Positions 7,902 through 17,002 of a stretch of 64,000 bases of DNA are shown piece by piece. Position 1 is the first letter of the stretch. Every line of letters begins with the position of its first letter. The notes under the pieces were generated by a model, which had not been told where the DNA came from, did not search any database, and worked only from the letters and a program-made list of their open reading frames with translations. Origin of the DNA: Vibrio sp. 10N (GTDB lineage Bacteria > Pseudomonadota > Gammaproteobacteria > Enterobacterales > Vibrionaceae); the NCBI RefSeq assembly GCF_036245475.1, contig NZ_BTPM01000002.1:434001-498000 (forward strand). Reading direction: 5' to 3'. The position numbers were made by a program, and so were the translations under genes.

Positions 7902-10180
7902 TGCGCCGCGCTTTGGTCCCTTGGTTATGGGCTGCCGTGCTAGGTGCCGCACTGCTGTTTAGTGGTGGTCGGTGGCTTGCCGGCGGTGCGGTGCAAACTA
8001 GTCTGTTTAGTATGTTTCCCTCAGAGACACAGACCGAAGCGCTCGATATCGCGCTGAAGCATGCCTCAAAAGCATTTGAGCATAGCCTACTGGTCGTGGT
8101 CGAGGGCCAGCAATTATCTCAGGTTAAGCAAGCGGCTCAGCAAATCACAGAGTTAACTGCAACTATCGATGACGTTACTGTGGTAGGGGCAGAGCAGCGA
8201 TTTGAGTTTATCGAGACACTATTTCGCTATCGCCATCAGTTGCTTACTGAGGCCGATAGCCAGACGATAAGCAGCGGAAACAGCGATGCTTTGACCGCGT
8301 CTTCCCTTCGCCGCCTGTACTCTCCGGCGGGGATCAGTGGCCAAGCATTTGTCAACGATCCTTGGCAAACCTTTGAGCGTTACATGTTAGCGATTGTCGA
8401 CCAGAATACCTTTCGCTATCAAGATGACCTTTTAATCGGCAATCAAGATCAAAAAGTTCAAGCACTGATGCAGTTAACGTTAGCCAGCAGTGCCTTTAGT
8501 AGTGACTCACTTGGGGCAATCGCAACGCTTAACGACATCCTTGCGTCGGTGTCCGAGCAGCATCAGGTCGTGGTTTATCGCACTGGAGCGGGGTTCTTTT
8601 CCGCTAGTGCAATGAATAAAGCTACCTCTGAGGTATCGATTATTGGTGGTGGAGCCTTGCTGCTGGTGGTAGTGGTCGTGATGTGGGTATTCGCCAATAC
8701 CAAGCCCCTCGTTATGACGCTGTTATCCATTATTAGCGGGGTCATTTTCGGGCTTGCTGCCACGCTAGCATGGTTTGGGGAGATACATGTACTCGCCATT
8801 GTAATGGGAAGCAGCCTGATTGGCCTCTCCTTTGACTATTCGTTTCACTACCTAAGTTATCGCGCTTGCCATGACAGCTTGATGAATGGTCAGAGCGTAG
8901 TGACCAAGCTACGTACCGCCTTGTTGGCCGGTGTGGTGAGTTCATCAATAGCCTATAGTTTCCTATTATTTGCCAACCTGCCAGTGCTAAATCAGATGGC
9001 GGTTTTTTCGGTGTTTGGGCTGTTTGGCGCCTTGGCGACCGTGCTGTTCTGGTATCCATTTATGCGAGTGTGGAACACATCGCCACGACCACTTCGTGTA
9101 GCCTCTGGATTAATGAGGATCACTCAACGTCTATGTCATCCCAAGCGGGTATGGTGGGTAGCGCTGATCTATTGCGGCATTGCTGTGTACGCTTGGCACG
9201 CGGTTGAGACCAATGATGATGTGCGGATGCTGCAGTCGCCAGACCCAGCGCTGGTCAACGATGAACAGCGTATTAAGGCATTGACGCAAAGCTTCGGTGG
9301 CTCAGACTGGTTGATCGTTGTTGGTGAGAGTGCCGAGCGTGTGGCACAAAGCGAAGAGCAATTAACGCGCAAACTAGACCAGATGATCGATAACGGCCAG
9401 TTGCAAGGCTATGTTGCATCGAGTCAATGGATCCCATCGATCGCTAAGCAAACCAGTAACTGGAAACACTATCAACGATTAGTGGCAGAGCAAAGCCAAA
9501 AGTTAGCAAGTCTTGCGTCGCTAGATACAGCGCCGACAGTGAATCCATTTGAGCCTTTAACTGCCCACCAGCGCCTTACGGGTATCCCTGCGCTCTCTAG
9601 CCAGCTTGATGACGGTCGTCACTTCGCCTTAGTGCAGTTATCTGGCATGACCGGCGAGATTGACAGTCATATGCTTGACGAAGGACAGTTCTATATCAAC
9701 TACGTGGATGATATTGGCGCGATGTTAGGTCACTACCGTGAGCGTGTTTCTCGATTGCTTATTGTGGCGATTGCTGCTGTCGTGGCAATCGTTGGGGTCT
9801 ATTTTGGCTGGCGTGCTCTGCCTAGATTGATGGCCGCCCCTCTGCTCGCGGTCGTTATCGCTGCCGCATTGCCAGCGGCACTGGGACAGCCATTAACGCT
9901 GTTCCACGCACTGGGTCTATTTCTGATCTTTGGCATTGGCATCGACTACAGTCTATTCCTTCATTGCCATGGCGACTCTGAACATACGATATTGGCAGTG
10001 TTTGTCGCTGGGATAAGCTCATTGCTGTCATTTGGCTTGATGGCCCTTTCAAGTAACTACGCTATTGCCAGCTTTGGTCTCACGGTCGGTATAGGCATTT
10101 TGTCTAGCTGGCTCGTAGCAGCAATCGTGTTGTTAAATGCCAACAGCACCAAGCATGCCTATTCAAGGGAGCAAGCATGA
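7901..10180 (+). CDS. apeM: MMPL/RND-type polyene exporter ApeM
   Basis: Large inner-membrane protein (759 aa from the ATG within the TAATG overlap; GAGG lies nine bases upstream). It has two repeats, each a single N-terminal membrane segment, a periplasmic loop of about 200-240 residues and a cluster of five transmembrane helices. This is the MMPL/hydrophobe-exporter layout. The second membrane clusters contain GSSLIGLSFDYSFHYLS and GIGIDYSLFLHC, both with the membrane Asp-Tyr pair typical of proton-driven RND/MMPL pumps. It is the likely exporter that hands the polyene lipid to ApeL/ApeN. Confidence 0.87.
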   Translation: MRRALVPWLWAAVLGAALLFSGGRWLAGGAVQTSLFSMFPSETQTEALDIALKHASKAFEHSLLVVVEGQQLSQVKQAAQQITELTATIDDVTVVGAEQRFEFIETLFRYRHQLLTEADSQTISSGNSDALTASSLRRLYSPAGISGQAFVNDPWQTFERYMLAIVDQNTFRYQDDLLIGNQDQKVQALMQLTLASSAFSSDSLGAIATLNDILASVSEQHQVVVYRTGAGFFSASAMNKATSEVSIIGGGALLLVVVVVMWVFANTKPLVMTLLSIISGVIFGLAATLAWFGEIHVLAIVMGSSLIGLSFDYSFHYLSYRACHDSLMNGQSVVTKLRTALLAGVVSSSIAYSFLLFANLPVLNQMAVFSVFGLFGALATVLFWYPFMRVWNTSPRPLRVASGLMRITQRLCHPKRVWWVALIYCGIAVYAWHAVETNDDVRMLQSPDPALVNDEQRIKALTQSFGGSDWLIVVGESAERVAQSEEQLTRKLDQMIDNGQLQGYVASSQWIPSIAKQTSNWKHYQRLVAEQSQKLASLASLDTAPTVNPFEPLTAHQRLTGIPALSSQLDDGRHFALVQLSGMTGEIDSHMLDEGQFYINYVDDIGAMLGHYRERVSRLLIVAIAAVVAIVGVYFGWRALPRLMAAPLLAVVIAAALPAALGQPLTLFHALGLFLIFGIGIDYSLFLHCHGDSEHTILAVFVAGISSLLSFGLMALSSNYAIASFGLTVGIGILSSWLVAAIVLLNANSTKHAYSREQA

Positions 10181-10761
10181 CACGAGCTGGGTTTATTAAG
10201 ACATTGTTATGTATTGGTGTGATGTGGATATCGGGCTGTGGTTCACTCATGAGTTCCTCGAGTGTCTCCACACCTCAGGTTTTGTTGTCCCCTGAGTCTT
10301 ATGGTGGAACGCTGTTCACCCAGCAATTGCTTACGGTGGATTATCAACAGCAGCAACACCGAGTTCGCACTCTATTACAGGTTGATGCCAATGAGGTAAA
10401 GCTGGCTGGGTTCTCAACGCTGTCAGTGCCACTGTTTACTGTGACATGGGACGGATCTGAGCTGAAAAGTGAGTCAATGCCGGGTTTAGATAAGGCATCG
10501 ATACAACCGCGAAATGTTATGAGCGATATGATGCTGGCTGTTTGGCCAACACCAAGCCTAGCCCCGCTACTAGCAGCAAAGGAATGGCGCTTAGACAGCA
10601 GCGAAAATCGACGACAGTTTTATGACTCAGCCAATGATTTGGTGATGAGTATCGAGTATGACAATCATCACAGTGCTCATGGATCAATCTCTGTGAGTTA
10701 TCCAGAGTATGGTGTGAGTTACCAATTGCAAACTCTTCAATGGAAGGTAGTGAGTGAATAA
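10177..10761 (+). CDS. apeN: DUF3261-type outer-membrane lipoprotein ApeN
   Basis: A 194-aa lipoprotein. The N-terminus has a basic start, a hydrophobic stretch and the lipobox WISGC with Cys21 as the lipidated residue; the following Gly-Ser gives no inner-membrane retention signal, so outer-membrane sorting is expected. Position between the MMPL exporter and the ketosynthase matches the DUF3261 lipoprotein of APE clusters, which may receive polyene cargo from ApeL. It overlaps apeM by four bases and apeO by eight. Confidence 0.78.
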   Translation: MTRAGFIKTLLCIGVMWISGCGSLMSSSSVSTPQVLLSPESYGGTLFTQQLLTVDYQQQQHRVRTLLQVDANEVKLAGFSTLSVPLFTVTWDGSELKSESMPGLDKASIQPRNVMSDMMLAVWPTPSLAPLLAAKEWRLDSSENRRQFYDSANDLVMSIEYDNHHSAHGSISVSYPEYGVSYQLQTLQWKVVSE

Positions 10762-11947
10762 AAAGATATACATAGAAGATATTGCAGTCAGTTGCAGTTT
10801 AGGTTTTGAGCCCGAAGCACTGCTTGCCAATTTACGCGCAGGTGAAGCACCGGGCCTCATGGCTTGGGATAAACCGGTGTATTCCGGGAGAGAGGCGCAC
10901 GTTGCAAGGGTTATCCATGACCTTCCAACAGCAAATGAAGCAGACTATGCCAACAACCGCAACAACCGGCTAGCGCACTTCTTGTGCCAGCGAATAGAAG
11001 CGGGGGTTGTTTCATTACATCAACGCTACGCTGCCGAGCGTATTGGCGTGGTGATTGGCTCCAGTACCTCTGGGATTGAAACGACAGAATCCTTTACAGA
11101 GCAGCAGGCAGAAACGGGTGAAATGCCGCTGACTTATGACTATCAGCATCAAGATATGGGTGATGTTTCTCAGGTGGTGGCGAAGCTCATCGGAGCGAAA
11201 GGGCCTGTTTACACCGTGTCGACAGCATGCACTTCATCTGCGCGTGCGATGATCAGTGCCAGTAAACTTATCCAAAGTGGCATTTGTGATGCGGTGGTAT
11301 GCGGTGGTGTTGACACGCTTTGCCAGCTTACTGTGAACGGTTTCGACTCGCTGGAGCAGGTGTCGGCTGAGCCTTGTCGTCCGTTTGATCAGCAGCGCAA
11401 CGGAATTAATGTAGGCGAAGGTGGTGCGCTGCTCATTGTGACAAAAGACAAAAGTGATGTGCAACTTAGCGGCTTTGGTGAGTCTGCAGATGCTCACCAT
11501 CTATCAAGTCCGATGCCTTGCGGCAGCGGGGCCTATCAAGCGATGCAGATGGCACTGACAAAAGCGGCAGTAAAGCCAAGGGATGTGGGCTACATCAATG
11601 CTCATGGCACATCAACTCAGCAAAACGACGCCATGGAGAGTACAGCGATTCATAAGCTTTTTGGTACAGAGGTTGCTGTGAGTTCTACTAAAGCCTTAAC
11701 AGGCCATTGTTTAGGTGCTGCTGGCGCCGTTGAGGCTGCGATCTGCACGCTGTTGTTACGTGCTAACAATGAGCCGATTCCGAAACAGTGGCCTTTGCAA
11801 CGTAAGACAGATCCTGCTTTAGCAGACATCCACCTTGTACAAGATACCCAGATTGAACCGCTAAACCATGTGATGTCTAACTCGTTTGCTTTTGGCGGTA
11901 ACAATGCATCAATAGTATTAAGCGCAGTAGGTCAATGCGATGAGTAA
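10754..11947 (+). CDS. apeO: Beta-ketoacyl-ACP synthase ApeO
   Basis: A 397-aa FabF-like ketosynthase with a complete catalytic triad: Cys159 in VSTACTSSARA, His284 in NAHGTST and His318 in GHCLGAAGA. In characterised APE systems ApeO works with the chain-length factor ApeC; that partner would lie just left of the window. Translation probably starts at a GTG overlapping the end of apeN. The enzyme catalyses decarboxylative condensation with malonyl-ACP. Its stop overlaps the start of the dehydratase gene apeP by eight bases. Confidence 0.88.
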   Translation: MNKKIYIEDIAVSCSLGFEPEALLANLRAGEAPGLMAWDKPVYSGREAHVARVIHDLPTANEADYANNRNNRLAHFLCQRIEAGVVSLHQRYAAERIGVVIGSSTSGIETTESFTEQQAETGEMPLTYDYQHQDMGDVSQVVAKLIGAKGPVYTVSTACTSSARAMISASKLIQSGICDAVVCGGVDTLCQLTVNGFDSLEQVSAEPCRPFDQQRNGINVGEGGALLIVTKDKSDVQLSGFGESADAHHLSSPMPCGSGAYQAMQMALTKAAVKPRDVGYINAHGTSTQQNDAMESTAIHKLFGTEVAVSSTKALTGHCLGAAGAVEAAICTLLLRANNEPIPKQWPLQRKTDPALADIHLVQDTQIEPLNHVMSNSFAFGGNNASIVLSAVGQCDE

Positions 11948-12407
11948 CAAATTATACCCAGATATTGCGGCACTGTTGCCGCATAACGCTCCACTGATCT
12001 TGCTCGATAATGTGGTAGAGCACAGTGCGAAGCACATTTGCTGTGAGGTGACGATCACTCCAGACAGTTTTCTTTATGAGCCTCAATATAGCAGTGTGCC
12101 AGCACAGGTCGGCATTGAGTACATGGCGCAAACCATCGCTGCATTGGGTGGAATCGAAGCCAGCGATGAAGGGCAGAAACCACCGATTGGCTTTTTGCTC
12201 GGAGCGAGGCGTTATCAACACCAAGGTGGCCCCTTTGCTGAGGGTATGACTTACCTAATCACAGCAAATGAACTGGTGAGAGATGACAACATGGCTGTCT
12301 ATCAATGTGACATTGTCGATGTTAACGGCAACGTGATGAGCACAGGGCAGGTGAACACCGTGGTCGCGAGTGATGAAATGCTCGCCGAACTATCGAAAAA
12401 GAATTAA
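11940..12407 (+). CDS. apeP: FabA/FabZ-like 3-hydroxyacyl-ACP dehydratase ApeP
   Basis: A 155-aa HotDog dehydratase-like protein. The opening YPDIAALLPHNAPLILLDNV resembles the FabZ N-terminal block, and a Val-Gly-Ile-Glu-Tyr-Met-Ala stretch corresponds to the central helix. It is the second dehydratase of the cluster beside ApeI. Pairing of two HotDog subunits is known for APE pathways and would explain why two genes are kept. Seventeen bases containing AGAGA separate it from apeQ. Confidence 0.85.
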   Translation: MSNKLYPDIAALLPHNAPLILLDNVVEHSAKHICCEVTITPDSFLYEPQYSSVPAQVGIEYMAQTIAALGGIEASDEGQKPPIGFLLGARRYQHQGGPFAEGMTYLITANELVRDDNMAVYQCDIVDVNGNVMSTGQVNTVVASDEMLAELSKKN

Positions 12408-12424
12408 AAGAGAGAACGGATACG

Positions 12425-13150
12425 ATGAAAAATGTGCTAGTAACGGGGGCCAGTAAAGGCATCGGACAAGCGATTGCGGTAAAGCTGGCAGAAGAGGGCT
12501 ATTGCGTCACTGTCCACTATGGTCGAGATCGTGCTGGAGCCGAGCAGACGGCGCAAACGATCGAGGCATTGGGTGGTCACTGCCGATTGGTTCAGTTTGA
12601 TATCAGCGATAGAGAAGCCTGCAAGCAGGAGATTGAAGCACAAATCGAGCAATATGGCGGCTATTACGGTGTTGTTAACAATGCCGGGATGTCGAGAGAC
12701 AATGCATTCCCATCGATGACCAGTGAAGAGTGGCAAGGGGTGGTACATACCAACCTAGATGGATTTTACAACGTGATCCACCCATTGATTATGCCGATGA
12801 TTGCCTTGAAGCAGGGGCGAATCATCACGCTTTCATCACTTAGCGGTCAGATTGGCAATAGAGGACAAGTTAACTACTCAGCTGCAAAGGCGGGGATTAT
12901 AGGCGCAACGAAAGCATTGGCACTCGAGCTCAGCAATAAACGCCGTCAAATCACTGTCAACTGTATCGCACCTGGTCTCATTGATACCGGCATGGTAGAG
13001 CCTCACGTCGTTGATCGAGTTATGCCTCAAATACCGGTTCAACGAATGGGCAAGCCCGAGGAAGTGGCTGAATTGGCAGCATTTTTAATGTCAGACAAAG
13101 CAGCATACATTAATCGTCAGGTTATCGGAGTCAACGGAGGGCTTTACTAA
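12425..13150 (+). CDS. apeQ: 3-ketoacyl-ACP reductase ApeQ (FabG-like SDR)
   Basis: A 241-aa short-chain dehydrogenase/reductase. The Rossmann glycine motif TGASKGIG occupies residues 7-14, the NNAG block follows the central sheet, and the catalytic Tyr151-x3-Lys155 lies in VNYSAAKAG. Overall it is very like FabG. It should reduce the beta-keto group of each extended polyene intermediate with NADPH. The last base of its TAA is the first base of the apeR ATG. Confidence 0.9.
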   Translation: MKNVLVTGASKGIGQAIAVKLAEEGYCVTVHYGRDRAGAEQTAQTIEALGGHCRLVQFDISDREACKQEIEAQIEQYGGYYGVVNNAGMSRDNAFPSMTSEEWQGVVHTNLDGFYNVIHPLIMPMIALKQGRIITLSSLSGQIGNRGQVNYSAAKAGIIGATKALALELSNKRRQITVNCIAPGLIDTGMVEPHVVDRVMPQIPVQRMGKPEEVAELAAFLMSDKAAYINRQVIGVNGGLY

Positions 13151-14376
13151 TGACAAATAGAGTAGTGGTAACGGGCATGGCAGGGGTCACCGCGCTAGGT
13201 GAGACTCTCGACACCGTCTGGTCAAACCTGAAACAGTACAAAAATGCAGTAGTGACGATGGATGAATGGGACAAATATGATGGATTACAAACCCGTCTCG
13301 CAGCGCCTATTCAAAACTTCGAGTTACCAAAGCATTACACCAGAAAGAAAATTCGTTCAATGGGGAGAGTATCGTTACTTTCCACCAGAGCATCTGAGTA
13401 TGCACTGCAACAGTCGGGTCTCCTTGATGAGTCAGCGTTGACAGACGGCTCAACGGGTATCGCCTTCGGCTCATCTACCGGCAGTACTGGACCAGTGTCC
13501 GCCTTTGCTACCATGTTGCTCGATCACAGCACCCGTAATATCAACGCCAATACGTATGTGGCGATGATGCCACATACTACCGCAGTGAATACTGGACTGT
13601 TCTTTGGATTGCGTGGACGCGTTATTCCGACATCATCGGCATGCACATCGGGCTCTCAAGGAATTGGCTATGCCTATGAAGCGATAAAGTATGGCATGCA
13701 AAAGGCGATGGTAGCGGGGGGAGCGGAAGAGCTCTGCCCGACTGAAGCGGCGGTATTTGATACCTTGTTCGCGACCAGTCAATATAACTCACAACCAGAG
13801 TTAAGCCCTCGTCCGTATGATAGCGACCGCGACGGCTTGGTGATTGGTGAGGGTGCTGGCGCTTTAGTGCTAGAAGAATATGAACATGCCATGGCTCGCG
13901 GTGCAAAGCCCATTGCTGAGTTGGTTGGCTTTGCCTCGAATTGTGATGCTGCTCATGTGACTCAACCGCGTGCCGAAACGATGCAGATTTGTATGGAAAT
14001 GGCGCTGCAGGACGCCAACCTAACCGCTGATCAAATTGGCTACGTCAATGGTCATGGTACCGCAACAGAATTAGGGGATATTGCCGAAACCCAAGCAACC
14101 TATAATGTGTTTGGTTCCCGTATGCCTATTTCGAGCTTGAAAAGCTACTTTGGTCACACATTAGGAGCATGTGGTGCTATTGAGGCTTGGCTTACTATTA
14201 ATATGATGCGTGAGAAGTGGTTTGCTCCGACGCTAAATTTGGAATCAATAGATAGCAGATGTGGTGACTTAGATTACATTAAAGGTAAGGGTCGTGAGAT
14301 ATCATGTGAGTACGTGATGACCAACAACTTTGCCTTTGGTGGTATTAATACGTCAATGATATTTAAAATGATTTAG
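13150..14376 (+). CDS. apeR: Beta-ketoacyl-ACP synthase ApeR
   Basis: A 408-aa KAS II-like ketosynthase with the full Cys165 (SSACTSGSQ), His302 (NGHGTAT) and His336 (FGHTLGACGA) triad. It is the third condensing-type gene expected in an APE cluster. In studied systems ApeR forms a homodimer and may act at an early or fatty-acid-like step, but its exact role is less clear than that of ApeO-ApeC. It is the last gene of the run of overlapping reading frames; the strand stays + but spacing then opens to about 80 bases. Confidence 0.9.
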   Translation: MTNRVVVTGMAGVTALGETLDTVWSNLKQYKNAVVTMDEWDKYDGLQTRLAAPIQNFELPKHYTRKKIRSMGRVSLLSTRASEYALQQSGLLDESALTDGSTGIAFGSSTGSTGPVSAFATMLLDHSTRNINANTYVAMMPHTTAVNTGLFFGLRGRVIPTSSACTSGSQGIGYAYEAIKYGMQKAMVAGGAEELCPTEAAVFDTLFATSQYNSQPELSPRPYDSDRDGLVIGEGAGALVLEEYEHAMARGAKPIAELVGFASNCDAAHVTQPRAETMQICMEMALQDANLTADQIGYVNGHGTATELGDIAETQATYNVFGSRMPISSLKSYFGHTLGACGAIEAWLTINMMREKWFAPTLNLESIDSRCGDLDYIKGKGREISCEYVMTNNFAFGGINTSMIFKMI

Positions 14377-14388
14377 ACAGCTAACAAA

Positions 14389-14422
14389 GCAGCCGCAAAA
14401 GAACAGTGAATATCGCGGCTGC
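14389..14422 (+). terminator. Stem-loop after the APE operon (weak terminator candidate)
   Basis: Perfect 8-base arms GCAGCCGC and GCGGCTGC flank an 18-base loop a dozen bases after the apeR stop. No T-tract follows, so it is not a canonical intrinsic terminator; it could protect the 3' end of the long APE transcript or cause partial termination before the lipase gene. Confidence 0.35.
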
Positions 14423-14460
14423 AATAACGCATCAATTGATACCTCGCCATGGAGGGCATG

Positions 14461-15408
14461 ATGAATAGTTTCAAATATTGGCTTGCTTGTTTATCCTTAA
14501 TATTCACAATAAGCGCTACTGCGGAAGATATTTCTGCTGCAGTCGACTTGACTACATTATTTCCAGAACAGTCAGTTAAGCGCTGCGACAACTCGAAACA
14601 GCCGCTGAATATCAATAGAGAGCAGCCTTTAGTGCTTATCGTGCACGGTTGTTTTGCTTCAGCGGGGCAATTTAAGGCGCTTGCAGGTGTATATGAACAC
14701 TTAGACCAACAGGTTGCTTGCTTTGAATATGATGACCGAGATAGCCTGGAGCGGGTTTCAGGCGAACTAGCGCAAAGTATCAATAAACTTAACACAGTTG
14801 TTGGTGGCGAAAAATTAACTATTATAGGGCATAGCCAAGGTGGTCTAATTTCGCGTCGGGCGGTGACGGCAGATCGTCAGGATGGAAAAACCGTTACTCA
14901 CGCTGATTTAGAGTTAGTTACCGTGTCCGCCCCCTTTAATGGTATTGAAGCATCATCACACTGTGGTATTAACTGGTTGCGAATAGCGACACTTGGAATT
15001 ATTGATGGTATTTGTTATTTGGTAACAGGTGAGAAATATTTACAGATTCCGCCGCAAACAGACTTTATTAATTATCCCGGTGACTTAGCACCGGAGGTTT
15101 CTCGACATCTAATAATCAAAACTGACGAATCTGGCACTTGTCGTTCAAATAGTTCATCAGGCGAATGCACGCAAGATGACTATGTTTTCTCACTTAATGA
15201 GCAGAGTCAATTATCTGTTGATAACATGAGGCGAAGTGAGTCTACTACGGTTGCCGCAGGACATGCGGAAATTGTTGGTAATGAAGTCGAGGTACCATGG
15301 AAACTTATCGAAACGCTACAGCAGTTTGAAGTAATGGCACGCCCGAACCAGGCGGAGTTGGAGCAATTTTATGTTGTGGTGCAAAATATTTATAACAACT
15401 ACTTGTAA
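14461..15408 (+). CDS. Secreted lipase-like alpha/beta hydrolase
   Basis: About 315 aa with a Sec signal peptide ending near SATAED. The oxyanion segment LVLIVHGCFASAGQF is followed by the nucleophile elbow GHSQGG with Ser125, the hallmark of lipases/esterases. Paired cysteines later in the chain (CGINW, CYL, CRSNS, GEC) suggest disulfides in the periplasm or outside. Three in-frame ATGs are available; the third has a GGAGG five bases upstream and gives the best signal peptide. The next small secreted protein follows 17 bases later. The natural substrate is unknown. Confidence 0.72.
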   Translation: MNSFKYWLACLSLIFTISATAEDISAAVDLTTLFPEQSVKRCDNSKQPLNINREQPLVLIVHGCFASAGQFKALAGVYEHLDQQVACFEYDDRDSLERVSGELAQSINKLNTVVGGEKLTIIGHSQGGLISRRAVTADRQDGKTVTHADLELVTVSAPFNGIEASSHCGINWLRIATLGIIDGICYLVTGEKYLQIPPQTDFINYPGDLAPEVSRHLIIKTDESGTCRSNSSSGECTQDDYVFSLNEQSQLSVDNMRRSESTTVAAGHAEIVGNEVEVPWKLIETLQQFEVMARPNQAELEQFYVVVQNIYNNYL

Positions 15409-15425
15409 TAATAAAAGAGGTAACA

Positions 15426-15818
15426 ATGAAAATCATGAACCTAATAAAACTGGTATTACTGGCGCTTATAGCGTTTGCTCCAATGGCACATGCAGCAAAA
15501 GTAATTCCTGTTACAGGACAACCATTGCATTCATCATTTAGTTTTGATGAAGCGAAATCGCTTTTTGCGAAAGCTGGTGCAAAGCGTGGTTGGGTCGTGA
15601 AGCAAGCTGAAGATGAGAGCAAGCTCATTGCCGATATTTGGGTAAGAAAACACTATGTATCGGTTCTTATTACCCTCCATAAAGATACTTACGATATCGA
15701 CTATCGTGATAGCGAGAATATGAAGTACAAACCCGACGGCACGATTCACAGAAAATACAACGGCTGGGTGAAAAACTTAAACAGCGATATTCAACGTACG
15801 TTGTTAGCCGCAAACTGA
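15426..15818 (+). CDS. Small secreted protein of unknown function
   Basis: A 130-aa protein with a typical signal peptide (hydrophobic core then MAHAAK cleavage region) and an AGAGG ribosome site five bases before the ATG. The mature part is basic and aromatic (WVVKQ, WVRKHYVSV, YDIDYRDSENMKYK), suggesting a compact periplasmic beta-rich domain. I do not recognise the family. It lies between the lipase-like gene and another exported protein, with short gaps, so the three are probably co-transcribed. Confidence 0.6.
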   Translation: MKIMNLIKLVLLALIAFAPMAHAAKVIPVTGQPLHSSFSFDEAKSLFAKAGAKRGWVVKQAEDESKLIADIWVRKHYVSVLITLHKDTYDIDYRDSENMKYKPDGTIHRKYNGWVKNLNSDIQRTLLAAN

Positions 15819-15834
15819 TTGAGTAGGGATAAGA

Positions 15835-16275
15835 ATGAAGAATAAAATCACAACGACAGTAGCGATAGCAAGCGCCCTTTTATGCAGCTCTGCAATGGCT
15901 AGGGATGATGTCGGCAGTTATGACATAAAGAATGCGCTGAGTTCTCCAGACGCAATAGCAAAACTGGGTGGTAGCGTGAAGTTTTACTTTGGTGACCAAG
16001 ACTACGGAAAGGTAGTTCATGATTTTGGCACATTTAAAACTAACAAAAAAACCAATGCATTTAACAAGTCAGACAAAGAAGCTTGTGAGTGGGTGTTTTT
16101 ATCAGCCATGATTACGCTGCAAGAACGCGCGCTCAAAGAAGGTGCAAATGCGGTGGTGGATATTAAGTCGAACTACAAGAACAACCTCACATCAAGCCAA
16201 GAAACATTTCAATGTGGTGCGGGTACTTTTGTTGCTGGTGTTGCTTTAACAGGCAAAGTGGTCTCACTAAAATAG
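15835..16275 (+). CDS. Exported YbjQ/RcsF-like small protein
   Basis: A 146-aa protein with a signal peptide (cleavage near SSAMARDD). The block ALKEGANAVVDIKSNYKNN resembles the fold-defining stretch of YbjQ/RcsF-type domains, and similar proteins in databases often carry the misleading name excinuclease ATPase subunit. Two cysteines (EACEW and FQCGAG) may form a disulfide, as in RcsF-like proteins. Function unknown; an envelope role is inferred. It ends just before an intrinsic terminator, closing the group that starts with the lipase-like gene. Confidence 0.6.
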   Translation: MKNKITTTVAIASALLCSSAMARDDVGSYDIKNALSSPDAIAKLGGSVKFYFGDQDYGKVVHDFGTFKTNKKTNAFNKSDKEACEWVFLSAMITLQERALKEGANAVVDIKSNYKNNLTSSQETFQCGAGTFVAGVALTGKVVSLK

Positions 16276-16302
16276 GATGGCTCTTCAGCTTATATAAACT
16301 TT

Positions 16303-16330
16303 AGGGGAGCCGAGAGGCTTCCCCTTTTTT
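16303..16330 (+). terminator. Intrinsic terminator
   Basis: GGGGAGCC - GAGA - GGCTTCCCC with one bulged T, followed by TTTTTT. Located downstream of the YbjQ/RcsF-like gene on the same strand, before the next lipoprotein gene. Confidence 0.75.
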
Positions 16331-16354
16331 AATACCCAACAAAGAGATTAATCT

Positions 16355-16822
16355 ATGAGAAGGAACTACGTAGTATTCGTGTTCACTTTACTGTTAACTG
16401 CGTGCTCGGCGCCAAGATACAGTGTCGCCCCAATCGAGCCGTCGGAACAGAGTGATAGGGTTACGATTATTAGAGATGACGCAACCCGAGACATCTTTTT
16501 AGACTCAATGCAGGAGTGGTGTTTGGATACTGCTCATAAATGCAAAGTCGTGAGTGATGGAACACCACCGGAAGACAATGAGCTTACCTTAACGTATGTA
16601 TCGCGCTGGAGCTGGGATTTTAAGACATTTATCGCAGACGCCAAAGTGAATGCCTATAAAGACCGTAAAAAGGTTGGTGAGGTTGAGTTCGTCGCCCCAA
16701 ATAATACTAATCCCAAGAAATGGGGTAACGATAGTAAACGTATTATGATGATGCTAGATTTGCTGTTTGGGCTTGAATCAGTAACTGATGCTCAACAGAA
16801 AATAGCATCTGGGCAGATGTAG
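16355..16822 (+). CDS. Small lipoprotein (Sbal_3080-like)
   Basis: A 155-aa lipoprotein with lipobox LLTACS near residue 17. The mature domain has the run ELTLTYVSRWSWDFKTF, then an Asp-Ala-Lys-Val strand and GEVEFVAP, a pattern I associate with the Sbal_3080 family of small proteobacterial lipoproteins. This match is from memory and not tested. Function unknown. It has its own position after a terminator, and a convergent terminator serving the opposite-strand operon follows. Confidence 0.6.
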   Translation: MRRNYVVFVFTLLLTACSAPRYSVAPIEPSEQSDRVTIIRDDATRDIFLDSMQEWCLDTAHKCKVVSDGTPPEDNELTLTYVSRWSWDFKTFIADAKVNAYKDRKKVGEVEFVAPNNTNPKKWGNDSKRIMMMLDLLFGLESVTDAQQKIASGQM

Positions 16823-16900
16823 TTATTGTGTTGGAAGTACAGTTATTTTATGTCTGTAAGTTTTTGTAATTTATAAGTGTAATTGTGTTCCGTGAGATTC

Positions 16901-16932
16901 AAAAAAGAAAAAAGGGAAGCCGAAGCTTCCCT
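16901..16932 (-). terminator. Intrinsic terminator of the TonB operon
   Basis: Read on the minus strand, AGGGAAGCT - TCG - GCTTCCCT is followed by TTTTTCTTTTTT. It ends the DUF3450-TtpC-ExbB-ExbD-TonB-TPR transcript. Confidence 0.8.
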
Positions 16933-17002
16933 AAACGTGCGACTGACTCACACTTAACCAAGAGAAGAACACAACCATCTCCTCTCGATATTCTTATCAG
17001 TC

